Below, one piece after another: positions 30,101 to 39,817 of a stretch of 64,000 bases of DNA. The notes beneath the pieces were generated by a model. That model saw nothing but the letters and a program-made list of their open reading frames with translations, searched no databases and was not told where the DNA came from. This DNA is from Corallochytrium limacisporum. Taxonomy: Eukaryota; Opisthokonta. The position numbers and the translations under genes are program-made. Location of the stretch: NCBI GenBank assembly GCA_002811645.1, contig PDIP01000003.1:389519-453518 (forward strand). Reading direction: 5' to 3'. Each line of letters begins with the position of its first letter. Within the stretch, counting starts at the first letter, position 1.

Positions 30101-32434
30101 ACCTGTGAGTTAGTCATCAATGCGAACCAGACAGTACCGAGCGAGATCGAAGAAGTGGATACGGACGGTTCTCCTTTTGGTCAATTTTTGGAGCTCCATG
30201 CGAGGAGGGTACCCTATATTTGTTGCCATCGATCCCAAGCTGGCTCTGCCGCAAGGCGGACAGTTTCATTATTGAGCATTGATACTCTTCCGGCTGGATC
30301 CTCCCCGTCTACCACATGAGAGTTTATCCACACACACACACTGCCGAAGAGAAAATTCTCTTCTCGCTTCCACTCTGCGGTCTACATCTACAACCCCACA
30401 TGTGTTGACGCATGAGCAGATACTAACACTGAGCGCAAGGACAGGGAATTTTCCTCCTTCGTTTGTGAAAGAAGGGACCCGGGTTCGGTTCCAGGGGGCC
30501 AGTGCACAGACGGAGGATCTTAGAACGGGAGACAAAAAGGGTCCCCGGTATACTATTCTGGACGCGTTACTGCCGTCGATATGACTGGGACCACTAAAAT
30601 CTGTCTCGTGTGGGAAAGGTAGAGATGGATCGAGAGCTATAATACCCGTCTTGGACTAATTGTTACGCTGCCTATCAATACACCATGCAATCTGTTGGGG
30701 GGCGCCAATTCGACCCGCCCTGCCGATGTTCCATCCTAGTGGACGGCTGCAGGGGTGCCCGTCTCGCAGAGAATGGATAAGCATATCCCATTTCCAGACC
30801 ATGGGCAAATAGCAACTCACGGTCTACCAGTGGGGTCAGCTCACTTGACAGTTGGCTTATGCCTCTCTCCGCCCCCGTAGCGCGATGTAATCATGCAGTA
30901 TGAACCTTCTCGTTATAGTGAAAGAGTCGCGATTCTACCTACCTGTTTCTGCTGCTGGGCAAGAAATGTCTCTTAAAGCCAATTTCTTCCCGTATACCTA
31001 CAAGGATGGTGATCAACGATATGCCACTCCTGTTCCTTGAGCTTTCTATTTTTTGAATTCCGATTACTCAGTAGTTAATGTATTATTTACGAGCCAAAGT
31101 CTGGATGACATGTACACTTTTTGGATTGTGTGACGGGGCTCTCGCGACGGGCTCCCGTTTTTGCCTGTGCGACATTGCTCGGCGAAGAGAAAAGCCATCT
31201 TCCCAACATAAGAACTGTATAGAGCACCGGGTAGAACTTCGTCTGGCCTGATAAAGGGACGCAAAAAATCTCTTCATCCGCCAATTCACACCGCCCGGGT
31301 GGTTTGGGCGCGCATCGGTGAGTGTGAATTTGAACTTGTTAATGTACGGAAACAGCAGGCCAACTAGGACAGGAAGTCTGGGATCCCAATATCAAACATC
31401 GCCTCATCTTCATCATCGTCATTTTGTCCTATCATCCTTCAAATCATCACCCACTGCTCGGTCAAAATTCCATGAGAGCATACAACATTTAAACTCGCTC
31501 TCAAAGCTCAAAGGCTCTACATTCATTTCACTCCACCGCGGTGTGTCCCATACCTGCCTATGACGCATGGCCAGGCTAGGGCGAACAAATTTTGCCAGCT
31601 ATCAAGCAGTCACTAATCACCATCAATGTTTACGGTTGTTCCCTATGTGACGGGCAGCCTGGTTAACCACAATCCGAATTCACACCGCGACATGTTTACG
31701 AGGTAGTTGGACTTCCTATGTACGTCATGAAAGTTCTCCGGATGGATTGGCGTGTTTCAGTAGCTAATCTGTGAAACAATGTAGACCCGATTCCCCGGCC
31801 AACAAGTTCATCCACCCTGTGCTCTTTCCTTTTTCCTTTTTCCAGTTTTGCTCAAGTAGACTCTCACCCGTCTTGACAAATGAATTCATAGATGGTGAGT
31901 GACTCTTCTGTAGGTGGGGCGCTTCGAAACTTGCCCAATCAAGCACAAAAGACAGTTGTGTATCCTACTTGTTGACCAAGGGGCGACGAGCTCTTAGCAT
32001 TGTGGTCGCAGCGGGTATTGTGGGGGGTGGGGGGGGGGTTGAGCGGTGGGGAACATTTTACGCTTTCTTTCGCTTTCCAGGGCGAGGGAGCTCACAGATA
32101 CCAGTGCACTCTCTTGAAAACCTGCTGCGATCTCCTGGCTTCTGACGAATGCGCATGCCAACATGACCAAGGCACAAAAGCATGATGAGCTAAGATGTAT
32201 TAGAACCATTGTAAGGAGTACCAGAGAACTGCGGATGGCCAGTGGATGTTTGGGTAGGAGCCCTTGGATTCGACCAAGAGTGTTGGGACCCGAACATTGA
32301 CGTCTACTCAGGCCCCGTGTCTCAGTGTGGGGGGAACAATATTGATTAAATATTGATTTTCACGCGAAGAAAAAGCCACTTCTGTGCACCAGGGCACTTA
32401 GCGTGTACCTTAGCCAGGACCAGCTGTGTGGGGC

Positions 32435-32444
32435 GCCTATTTAG
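32435..32444 (+). promoter_or_regulatory. Promoter-like motif of S4-domain gene
   Basis: GCCTATTTAG, 95 nt before the ATG. Confidence 0.45.
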
Positions 32445-32529
32445 TTTGCCAGTTCCGCACATGTATTCCGGTCTTGTTACTAGCCCAACTAGAGAATCAG
32501 TCTATGACATGTGAGTTTTCGGTACAGTA

Positions 32530-33027
32530 ATGCTAAGGGCGCCCGTTTCTTTCGGTACTCGGCTGCAGCTTCCGCTCACCTGTCGGAGATGTTTTCATAT
32601 CAAGCCAAGTAGAAAGGTGTATCAGGCGACGTCAAATCGCCTGGATCGTGTGTTGGCCTTTGCTGCTAATGAGGGTAGAGAGAAAGTCACAACTGCAATC
32701 ATAGCAGGCGATGCGACCATCAATTTCAACGTGTGCAACAAGCCCAAGCAGGCAGTGAAAGCTGGGGACATAGTTTCGATACGAGCGGAGGAGATCGATC
32801 GCAATGTTACGGCATACATAGAGCATGTCGAGCAGACGAAAGAAGCCGACTCCAAACGACAAAAGAGAGCATCGTTTCAAATTCCTGTAGTAAAGTATAT
32901 CGGTCTATTCCTGTCCGAAACCCACGGTGATGGTATCGATGATCAGTCCCTCGTGGACAAAATCAAAGCTGGAGAAGCTATAGAAGTCACTCCAAAGCCG
33001 ATACTCAGCCCTGGAGAAGAGCTCTAA
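32530..33027 (+). CDS. Mitochondrial-type S4 RNA-binding domain protein
   Basis: 165 residues. The N-terminal ~30 residues are Arg-rich without acids (MLRAPVSFGTRLQLPLTCRR), fitting a mitochondrial presequence. Residues ~36-83 make an S4 domain: RLDRVLAFAANEGREKVTTA, then AGDATINFNVCNKPKQAVKAGDIVSI, the usual helix-turn plus KxGD strand. S4 domains bind structured RNA; small mitochondrial S4 proteins act in mitoribosome function or rescue, but which family this is remains unclear. The last 23 bp overlap exon 2 of TXNDC17 on the other strand. Confidence 0.7.
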   Translation: MLRAPVSFGTRLQLPLTCRRCFHIKPSRKVYQATSNRLDRVLAFAANEGREKVTTAIIAGDATINFNVCNKPKQAVKAGDIVSIRAEEIDRNVTAYIEHVEQTKEADSKRQKRASFQIPVVKYIGLFLSETHGDGIDDQSLVDKIKAGEAIEVTPKPILSPGEEL

Positions 33028-33464
33028 TCTTCTTATCGTCCTTGCATTCTACAACATCAATTACAATTTTCTGCAAAATTAAAGAAAGAGAAATCAAATA
33101 GTACCTGTCAGTAAACACCTTCGTAAAAACGTCAAGAATCGCAAAATGTTTCGCGAACACAACTTACTTCCGGCAGTTTTGCAATACTAGGGAGACCCTT
33201 CAGGCCATATACGTGAGGTTGACGAAAAGGGTGACTAGTGTTGCCCATCCAGTTCTCGCGAGGGACTTCTACTTCAACAAAGGGGCGGTCTAGGGTACTT
33301 GCGAGCTCTCGCACCACAGGGCTGACCACGGCATCGGACTCCACGCAGTCGGGGCACCAACTCTTGCCATTCTTACGTTCACCGATGAAGTAGACAAAGC
33401 TTTTTCCACCAGTACGGCCAAGATGCTCTTCGAGCTCACTTTCTTTGATTGTGTCTTTCGCCAT
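33005..33464 (-). CDS. TXNDC17: Thioredoxin domain-containing protein 17 (TRP14), two exons
   Basis: Exon 1 is 33168-33464 (99 codons) and exon 2 is 33005-33070 (21 codons plus stop), with a 97 bp intron between. Without splicing the frame would run into GTAAGT-derived residues and a non-homologous tail. After splicing, the end KLPE continues as KIVIDVVECKDDKKIRALLQ, an expected strand and helix for a thioredoxin fold. The WCPDC motif (Cys37, Cys40) in KSWCPDCVESDAVV is the signature of TRP14, a cytosolic disulfide reductase acting on small substrates. Total 120 residues, close to human (123). Exon 2 overlaps the 3' coding end of the S4 gene by 23 bp in antisense. Confidence 0.9.
33071..33167 (-). 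other. Intron of TXNDC17
   Basis: Minus strand: donor GTAAGTTGT at 33167, TTACTGAC branch-like word, acceptor TTAATTTTGCAG ending at 33071; 97 bp, phase 0. Confidence 0.85.
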
Positions 33465-34665
33465 TTTGTCCCCAATCGTTCAGATCTCCGTTTCTTGTCA
33501 CACGTTTGTTGGAACTGTGAGCGAAACCGACTGTAGTGTGCTGCCTAATGTAGCCACATTGACTACAACCACTGAAGCGTATCATTCAAGCACAGCACGC
33601 AATACAGATTGGCGTTTGAAATGGAGTGTATACTCGCCTTTGTCTCCAGTAATAGTCTGGAGCTGAAAGCTGGGACATGGCTTCGTGCGGTCTACCCTAC
33701 ACAAACCTGCTGGTGCGGGATGCGCAACAGTACCCCTCCCTTAGACAAAACACACACACACACTCCCCACCAGGGGGAGGGGTACGTTCAGTTCAAAATT
33801 GAGAACCGCGGGGTATTGATGCATGACAACGGAGTTCCTGACGTAGCACTGGCAGAGTACTGCGCAGACTGGTGCGACCCAGCAGTCTATTTCGTATTGG
33901 GAACCGCATCAAGGAGGGTCTCAATCGCCTTGACTATATCAGGGGGCCTCAATAAGCTCTGTATGTGTGACACTTTCATCATGTTGCACACAAAGTCTTG
34001 AATGCTGATCGATGATCAACCCGTTAACTATCGCATGTTGCTCAGTCCTGCTGCTCAGCGAAATTCAACATCACCAACAGTCGAGCACGCGCCTTGCCGA
34101 CACGTAATCAAGTCTAATCAAATGGCTCTGCATGCACCATGCGATTTCACATATCCCACGCAAGGAATAGAGTTAGCAGCAGCAACCGCTGTGTAACATA
34201 CTCCCCTAGCGGTCGCTCGGTGTGCCCGTCCCTACTCACTCAACACTTTCCCTCTCTAGCGCTCCGAAAAGGGTCTAGGAGACTCTTGGAAGACTCAGGA
34301 GTCCGAGGCTTCCAGCGTTGCTAGCGTTCGACGAACGGGTTCACACCTCCTTGGCTTCCTGGCCTGTTTCGTCCCCAGTGGACGGGGGGAACCGGCTATT
34401 TGAAATTTTCCCGTCCCACCCCACCAGTTTTGGCCGTCACTAATCAATATATCATGTCTTCGCCTGGTCCGTGTGCCAGGTGTGGTGCTGTTGGCTGCGG
34501 GGGGCGATGTTCCATATCATGAGGACTCCTTCTAAAGGTTGTTGAGGGACGGCATTCAGGGCACGCTTACAACCCATCCACTCAAAAGTCAAAGAATGCG
34601 CAGCATGTTGATGGAAGACGGTAATGAGGAAGCTGTGAACACTTGAAACGGATTATTCGGGAAAG
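33465..34665. other. Intergenic upstream of OTUD6-like gene
   Basis: Divergent promoter region of TXNDC17 and the OTU gene. Contains a C/G hairpin at about 33765-33781 and the motif at 34394. An unassigned 5' exon of the OTU gene could lie at 34450-34660. Confidence 0.45.
34394..34406 (+). promoter_or_regulatory. Promoter-like motif, possibly of OTUD6-like gene
   Basis: GGCTATTTGAAAT, one of the best copies in the window but 272 nt from the annotated ATG, which hints at an upstream exon or long leader. Confidence 0.35.
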
Positions 34666-35271
34666 ATGATGAAATATACAGAACGTGAGCCAAAGAAGCT
34701 CTCTAAGGCCGAAAAGCGGAGACTGAAGAAAGAAGCAGAGGCGAAGGCCCTTGAAGAAGAAAAGGAACAGATTCGTGAAGCGGGTGCAGCCGCTGGCCCT
34801 GACCATAGAGAGTTAGAAGCCAAGGGAATCCGGGAACAGCTGGCAAAGGAATCACTTGCCATAAAGGACATAGTGCCCGATGGTGACTGTATGTACTCAG
34901 CCATTGCTGATCAGCTAAAGCTGGTAGGTCTTCCTGAGCGAACAGCTGAAGAATTGCGTTCAGATTGTGTCAAGGAACTCCTCACCCGCAAGAATGAGTA
35001 TATGCCGTTTATGCTGAAGGAAAACGGCGACGTGATGGACGACGAGGGCTACGGAGAGTATTGTCAGAGGGTACAGGGCACTAAACAATGGGGTGGTGAT
35101 GTTGAATTGAAGGCACTAAGCAAGCATTTTCGTGTGAAGATTGAGGTCTATCAGTATGGCGGACCCAAGTACACCATTGGAGATGGAGCAGAGGCACTCA
35201 AACTTGCATACCACAAGCACGAGTACAGTCTTGGAGCACACTACAACTCCGTAGTGCCGGCTTCGTTATAG
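34666..35271 (+). CDS. OTUD6B: OTU-domain deubiquitinase, OTUD6-like
   Basis: 201 residues. A basic/acidic helix (KKLSKAEKRRLKKEAEAKAL) precedes the OTU domain. The catalytic triad is visible: Asp72 and Cys75 in VPDGDCMYSAIADQL, and His192 in LGAHYNSV. Internal blocks YCQRVQGTKQWGGDVELKAL and FRVKIEVYQ match OTUD6B, where human has WGGQLELRALSHIL. Role: cysteine protease removing ubiquitin. Human OTUD6B has ~90 more residues at the N terminus (a coiled coil), so the present Met may be internal or the extension may have been lost. It is tail-to-tail with the HAUS7-like gene, 43 bp apart. Confidence 0.88.
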   Translation: MMKYTEREPKKLSKAEKRRLKKEAEAKALEEEKEQIREAGAAAGPDHRELEAKGIREQLAKESLAIKDIVPDGDCMYSAIADQLKLVGLPERTAEELRSDCVKELLTRKNEYMPFMLKENGDVMDDEGYGEYCQRVQGTKQWGGDVELKALSKHFRVKIEVYQYGGPKYTIGDGAEALKLAYHKHEYSLGAHYNSVVPASL

Positions 35272-35314
35272 TTGACATAGCAAATTTATGTAACATAACA
35301 CACTAAATGTACTT

Positions 35315-36238
35315 CTAGATATTGATAAGAATATCCTTTCTCTGCCCATAAGGCATGTCGCCGTCCATTTGATTCCGTCGGACCATTTCGGCCTCCAGTA
35401 CCGAAATATGGTCTTTCAACTTCTGTGAAAGGATACGTGATTCTGCGAGGATCTCCGCTGCCCTATGAATTTTGATGGCCCGCATTCGTTCAACGCATTT
35501 TTGAAGCAGATTCACACTCTCATCAGTGCTGCGTAGCAGGAGCATCTTTTCATGGGTCTGCGCAATAGAACGACCGAGTTGTAACTTGGCCTCTGGTCTC
35601 AAGTCTCTGTGCTCTTGGGCATCCGTGGTCCAATTTTCGACTTGCTCCCGGCAAAGATCGCTGACAAGATTCAAAGTCTGATAGAAGCGTGCATTGAGCC
35701 CATCGTCGGCTAATTGGATTGGCTTCATTTCCCCAGTCACCTTCTGCTTCAAGATATCCCTGCTCTCTGTTAAGGCGCTGTCCATTGAGACCATTTCTCT
35801 AACACGATCTGTCGCCTTCTTGATATCTGGCGGTAACAGTGAGCAAGTGCCTGGCATTTCTGCTTGAAGTGTCTTATGGGCATCTGCAGTCTGTTTCAGC
35901 ATTTCAAGATGTGCTTGTATACTGTATGACCAGCCAAGTCCCCGATTGGCGATGAGAACGTCACATAGCAGATTGCAAACTCCCACATCCCCATCTGGAT
36001 AGTGGTCGATGTTGATGCCGCACAACTGCAAAACGTCAACATAGCCCCCTTGAGTTTCCAGTGCTGGTAAGTAGGATTCAAAGGTGCATCCATAATTTTC
36101 CAGCAGCTCCCGAGCCAGCCAATTGAGCACATCCTTCTTTACCGTCTTAGTCTGCAACAGATCGTAGTCCTCCTCCACTCCATGGGTATCTAGCAGAGGA
36201 CAGTCCAGTTCTTCCAATTTGCAGTACAGTTCCTCCAT
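35315..36238 (-). CDS. HAUS7: HAUS7-like augmin complex subunit
   Basis: 307 residues, mostly helical. The N terminus reads LYCKLEELDCPLLDTHGVEE, similar to the HAUS7 start VFGKLKDLNCPFLEGL, followed by VKKDVLNWLARELLENYG where human has RLEILEWMC. Later helices (MRAIKIHRAAEILAESRILS, LKDHISVLEAEMVRRNQ) are heptad-like. Augmin (HAUS1-8) recruits gamma-tubulin to spindle microtubules. The match rests on the N-terminal ~60 residues, so the call is moderate. The ATG at 36238 has a promoter-like motif 82 nt upstream. Confidence 0.6.
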   Translation of the reverse strand: MEELYCKLEELDCPLLDTHGVEEDYDLLQTKTVKKDVLNWLARELLENYGCTFESYLPALETQGGYVDVLQLCGINIDHYPDGDVGVCNLLCDVLIANRGLGWSYSIQAHLEMLKQTADAHKTLQAEMPGTCSLLPPDIKKATDRVREMVSMDSALTESRDILKQKVTGEMKPIQLADDGLNARFYQTLNLVSDLCREQVENWTTDAQEHRDLRPEAKLQLGRSIAQTHEKMLLLRSTDESVNLLQKCVERMRAIKIHRAAEILAESRILSQKLKDHISVLEAEMVRRNQMDGDMPYGQRKDILINI

Positions 36239-36310
36239 GCTTCAATCGTTTCCAATAGTTACCCAGGCTTTAGAAACTGACCAGGTCGCGGACATACTGG
36301 CGTTCTCCTT

Positions 36311-36320
36311 GAAAATAGCC
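36311..36320 (-). promoter_or_regulatory. Promoter-like motif of HAUS7-like gene
   Basis: Minus strand GGCTATTTTC, 82 nt before the ATG. Confidence 0.5.
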
Positions 36321-37089
36321 GTCCGACCCACCGACATCTCCCTTTCGCAAAGCATTGGCGCCAACGGACTCTTTGACGGCGAAAATCATTAATTTAGGGA
36401 ACATATTAGGGTTTCATTTAGACAAGAACACACAAATTCTGGGGTGCGGGGGGCGAAGAACAGAATTTATTTTGCAGTTTTAGTCTGACCAACCCAGGAG
36501 CATTTGCACCGATGCCTCTCAGTATGGGCCTTGGCCTGTCGGGCGGGCACAAACAGTGCGGTCTTCAGAAACAAAGAAAAGATCGAGTGGTCATCGAAAC
36601 TACGCAGAGTTCACGGGCCCAATGACAGAGACGGCAGGCACGTGGGGGCCCATTGGATCTGAACGGGGAGTGGGTCGTTGGGGTTTCACACACATTCAAT
36701 TCCGGGTGCCCTTCCAATTGTTCTTATCGTCCTTTCTGCGATGTTCCTGCCAAAAGCTGTGTAGGCACCAAAAACCCAAAACCCCGTGGAGCCCACACGA
36801 CGTTATTCCTTTTCTACGACGTTTTCACTGGTGTGCCCACGGCCAAACTACCACAACGGTTCTCCAGAGAAGGTTACGAGGAGGTGCTAACAACTGGCTT
36901 TCGGCACACTTTACGTTGTCTGTCGCGACGATTTCATACAGTTCACGAATGTGGATACGTGAAATCCTAGTTCTCAACAAGGAACTTGTGTTGGTTTGGA
37001 TCTCTTGCGGACAGATTTTTTATATGTATATATAAAAAATGGAAACAAAATTGCCATGGTAAAGACTGTGTATGGCATGGAGTAGAATT

Positions 37090-37100
37090 GGTTATTTAAG
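37090..37100 (+). promoter_or_regulatory. Promoter-like motif of NACA
   Basis: GGTTATTTAAG, 93 nt before the ATG at 37183. Confidence 0.55.
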
Positions 37101-37182
37101 GATCACTACACAATTTATTGAGATCACATGGCACAGGAAGTACTTATCCTTTATAGTTTGTGTATATCGGGAAAGCATCACA

Positions 37183-37779
37183 ATGGCATCAGAAGTTGAA
37201 GCAAAGATTACTGAGCTCCCTGACAAGGAGGAACAGGAAGTTGAGGTCAAGGACGTGGACTCCGACGAGGAGGAGGTTGAGGAGGTTGAGGAAGTCGACG
37301 GCGGTGACGAGTCCTCCAAGCAGTCTCGTTCAGAGAAGAAGGCTCGCAAAGCTCTCATGAAAATGGGTCTGAAGAAGGTCTCAGATATTTCTCGTGTCAC
37401 TCTCCGTACTCGTCGTCAATTCATTCTGAGCATTGCTAAGCCCGATGTCTACAAGAGCACTGTCGGTGATACCTACGTTATCTTTGGTGAGGTTAAGATC
37501 GAGGATCTCTCGGCCCGCAACGCCGCCAACGCTGCCCAGCAGTTCAATCCTCAGGCCGCGGCTGCTGCTGCCCCAGCAGCCGCTGCTGCAGCTTCCGATG
37601 ATGTTCCCGAGCTGGTGGAGTCTGCTGATGCCGACGAGGAGGTCGACGAGACTGGCCTGAGCGACGACGACATCAAGACAGTTATGGACCAGGCTGGTGT
37701 GTCCCGCAAGGTTGCCGCAAAGACCTTGAAGGAGAATGACGGTGACATTGTTGAGACCATCATGAAGCTGACCAAGTAA
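37183..37779 (+). CDS. NACA: Nascent polypeptide-associated complex subunit alpha
   Basis: 198 residues from the Met at 37183 (MASEVEAKITELPDK); the open frame extends upstream to 37072, but that part does not look coding and contains the promoter motif. An acidic N terminus precedes the NAC domain (KKARKALMKMGLKKVSDISR, LSIAKPDVYKSTVGDTYVIF, GEVKIEDLSARNAANAAQQF). An Ala-rich linker and a C-terminal UBA domain (DIKTVMDQAGVSRKVAAKTL) follow. Role: with NAC beta it binds nascent chains at the ribosome exit and prevents wrong targeting to the ER. Codon bias resembles the ribosomal protein genes. Confidence 0.97.
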   Translation: MASEVEAKITELPDKEEQEVEVKDVDSDEEEVEEVEEVDGGDESSKQSRSEKKARKALMKMGLKKVSDISRVTLRTRRQFILSIAKPDVYKSTVGDTYVIFGEVKIEDLSARNAANAAQQFNPQAAAAAAPAAAAAASDDVPELVESADADEEVDETGLSDDDIKTVMDQAGVSRKVAAKTLKENDGDIVETIMKLTK

Positions 37780-38027
37780 AGTTTGATGGGAGCATGATGG
37801 TTTTATGAGACGTACACATTTGGCACTGGCATTTCATCACATGTTTCACGTATTTTTACATTCTTCCCTTTGTCGTCTCATTTATCACAATACCTTAAAG
37901 TAATCTGTAGATATATCCATAACACATTGGTTACGTTTTAACATTTGAGACACTAAAATGGTGTATCGCTATGTTTGCTGTGATCTTGGGCGTATTCTGT
38001 CACAGCTGTTTGGCAACTCTGTAAAGC

Positions 38028-38916
38028 TCACATGTTGATCATGAATAGTCTGTTATTGAACACATATGCGGTGAGAATCCTGGAAACGTACCAGAAAATG
38101 GAAAAGGTTGTCAGGAACTGGATCCATGCAAGTTTGACTGTCTCCCAGAATGTTGGCTCGTAAAGTACGGATGTCTCTGCGTAGCGAATTGAGCCAGTTA
38201 TCACAAACGGGTCATCTACAGCCCGTCCACAGCGCCACGTCTCATGTAGGTCATTCAGTGTCATAGTCACGTTTCTGCGTACGTATTCTAGTATGATGTT
38301 AGAAAGATCATAGTCACGAATGGATGTGGATGCCATATTCAGGATATCATTATCCCTCACACCCATGAGTGGCCGGGTCTGGACGAATCCAACTGAACCC
38401 GAAAAGGTGTAGTTACCACCTTCCCGTGGACTGTCATGCTGAACATCAATGAGTCCCTGCGTTGTTTGTCTTCTGTATGCATTAAATGTGATGTTGAAGA
38501 AAATGACTATGCGAGCAGATGGAATGCTGTCGGCTGACGTGGCGGGCAGAGATGTGGTGATCTGCATCTCGTTCAGGCTTGCCATCATAGTCTGTATCCC
38601 TTTCCGCAGTGGTCACAACAGGGACTCGCAAGTTGGCTTGCATAAGACTGTTTAGGTTTCCAATGCTACTCCAGAAAAGAGGAGCATCGCACACTGAGCC
38701 CTGTGTCTGAACAATTATCTGACCCTTGTACTGTATGTCGGGCTGTTCGAATGCCTGGATGGAGTCTACCCAGAAAGAGCCGGTTGAGTACGCCACCAGA
38801 AAGGAGACAACAGTGGTGCACAGAAAGACCAGTAACTGGAACAAGAAAGCCAGGGACCCAAGCTCAGCACGATATCTGCGAACCACTGGTTCAGCGTGGA
38901 TCGTGTACAAGGCCAT
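38028..38916 (-). CDS. TMEM231: TMEM231 (ciliary transition-zone protein) with a one-base frameshift
   Basis: Two minus-strand frames together match human TMEM231 (316 aa). The first starts MALYTIHAEPVVRRYRAELG (human MALYELFSHPVERSYRAGL) and runs through the first membrane helix to RVPVVTTAERDTDYDGK. The second carries LNEMQITTSLPATSADSIPS, then YDLSNIILEYVRRNVTMTLN, WRCGRAVDDPFVI and FWETVKLAWIQFLTTFSIFW, matching the human C-terminal half. The shift is at 38576-38577 (AAG-CCT); dropping one C gives a 295-residue protein. No intron fits. Known role: MKS-complex component limiting ciliary membrane diffusion. Both halves are well conserved, so it is either an assembly error, a very recent lesion, or +1 recoding. 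The 3' end faces NACA, ~250 bp away. Confidence 0.85.
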
Positions 38917-39817
38917 TGCGTTCGTTTCTACTTCACATTACTGTGAGCCGTGGACCGTTCCCGCCTTATGTAGCATGATCACAATAATGGAGCTCAGTTA
39001 CATCAACTCAGGCCTTCGCCAAATGGCACGAAGTCGAGAAAGTTTGACAGTAACCCAGGGTTCTCACTGGGTCGTGACACCCGTGAACAAGATGGCTTCA
39101 TACGACTCAGATCCGCATCGGGCAGAATAGGACCGTGCAACGGATCCGTATCGACGGAGGGTATCCAACGGGCTCCTACCAGGAGGCATCCGAAAAAGCC
39201 ACTGCAGTACTTTCACTACCGAAGACTGTTGACAACCCTCCAGCAGATGCCTTTCGCGTTTCCTGTTGGCGAATAAGTCAATAACATTTGATCAATATAA
39301 ACTCTGACTGATGTTCCCCGCACCAATTGCCGCTTTCTTTACCGGAACGTGGGGCTTAGGTATCACGAAGTACCGGAAGCTACCTACATCCCTTGCTGCG
39401 TAAAAGTCCCCCCGTCGGCCCTTCGCGCCCGTTTCTAACGGGGGTCACAGCCAAAACTTCCACACGGCGGCTCCCTGAGGTGGCCAGCTGAGAGGTACTG
39501 CAGTACATTTAGTAGGGGTCCCGAGCACAACACTGCGCTCTGGGTGGAGCGCCGCACCGAGAAAATTCGTAGTCCTGCACCCGCGGATCGGGGGGTGGAG
39601 GTGCGTCCGTGCTCAGCAGAGGGAGTGAACTGAAAGAGACGGGGTTGCTGACTGTTTTGCCAGCAAGTGGCTTAACTATTCCTGACTGAAGGTATTTGTG
39701 CTCAGAATTCAAAAAACATGTTGTGAAATGTTTCTGATGAGTAGGAGGAGCAAGAGCAAAAGAGACGCTGAGAAAGTGGAAGATGTAACGGAGCCACTGT
39801 CAGCAATCTAGGGACAC
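38917..39817. other. Divergent intergenic region TMEM231 / R3H-G-patch gene
   Basis: About 900 bp without recognised gene. No good copy of the promoter motif in the expected windows of either gene. Confidence 0.45.

Larger units (their letters stand above)
27066..32529. other. Gene-free region of 5.4 kb
   Basis: The longest stretch without a recognisable gene. GA- and CT-rich microsatellite-like tracts occur at 27430-27530 and 27915-27960. Open frames are short and of repeat or random character on both strands. No rRNA, tRNA or snRNA signature was recognised. The last 100 bp hold the motif of the S4 gene. Confidence 0.5.
36239..37182. other. Divergent promoter region HAUS7/NACA
   Basis: About 940 bp with one motif copy per direction (36311 minus, 37090 plus) and an AT-rich segment at 37015-37040. 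No gene recognised. Confidence 0.5.

Noticed and set aside
30470-30500. GGTTCGGTTCC resembling a tRNA T-arm.
   Set aside because: No A box or acceptor stem upstream.
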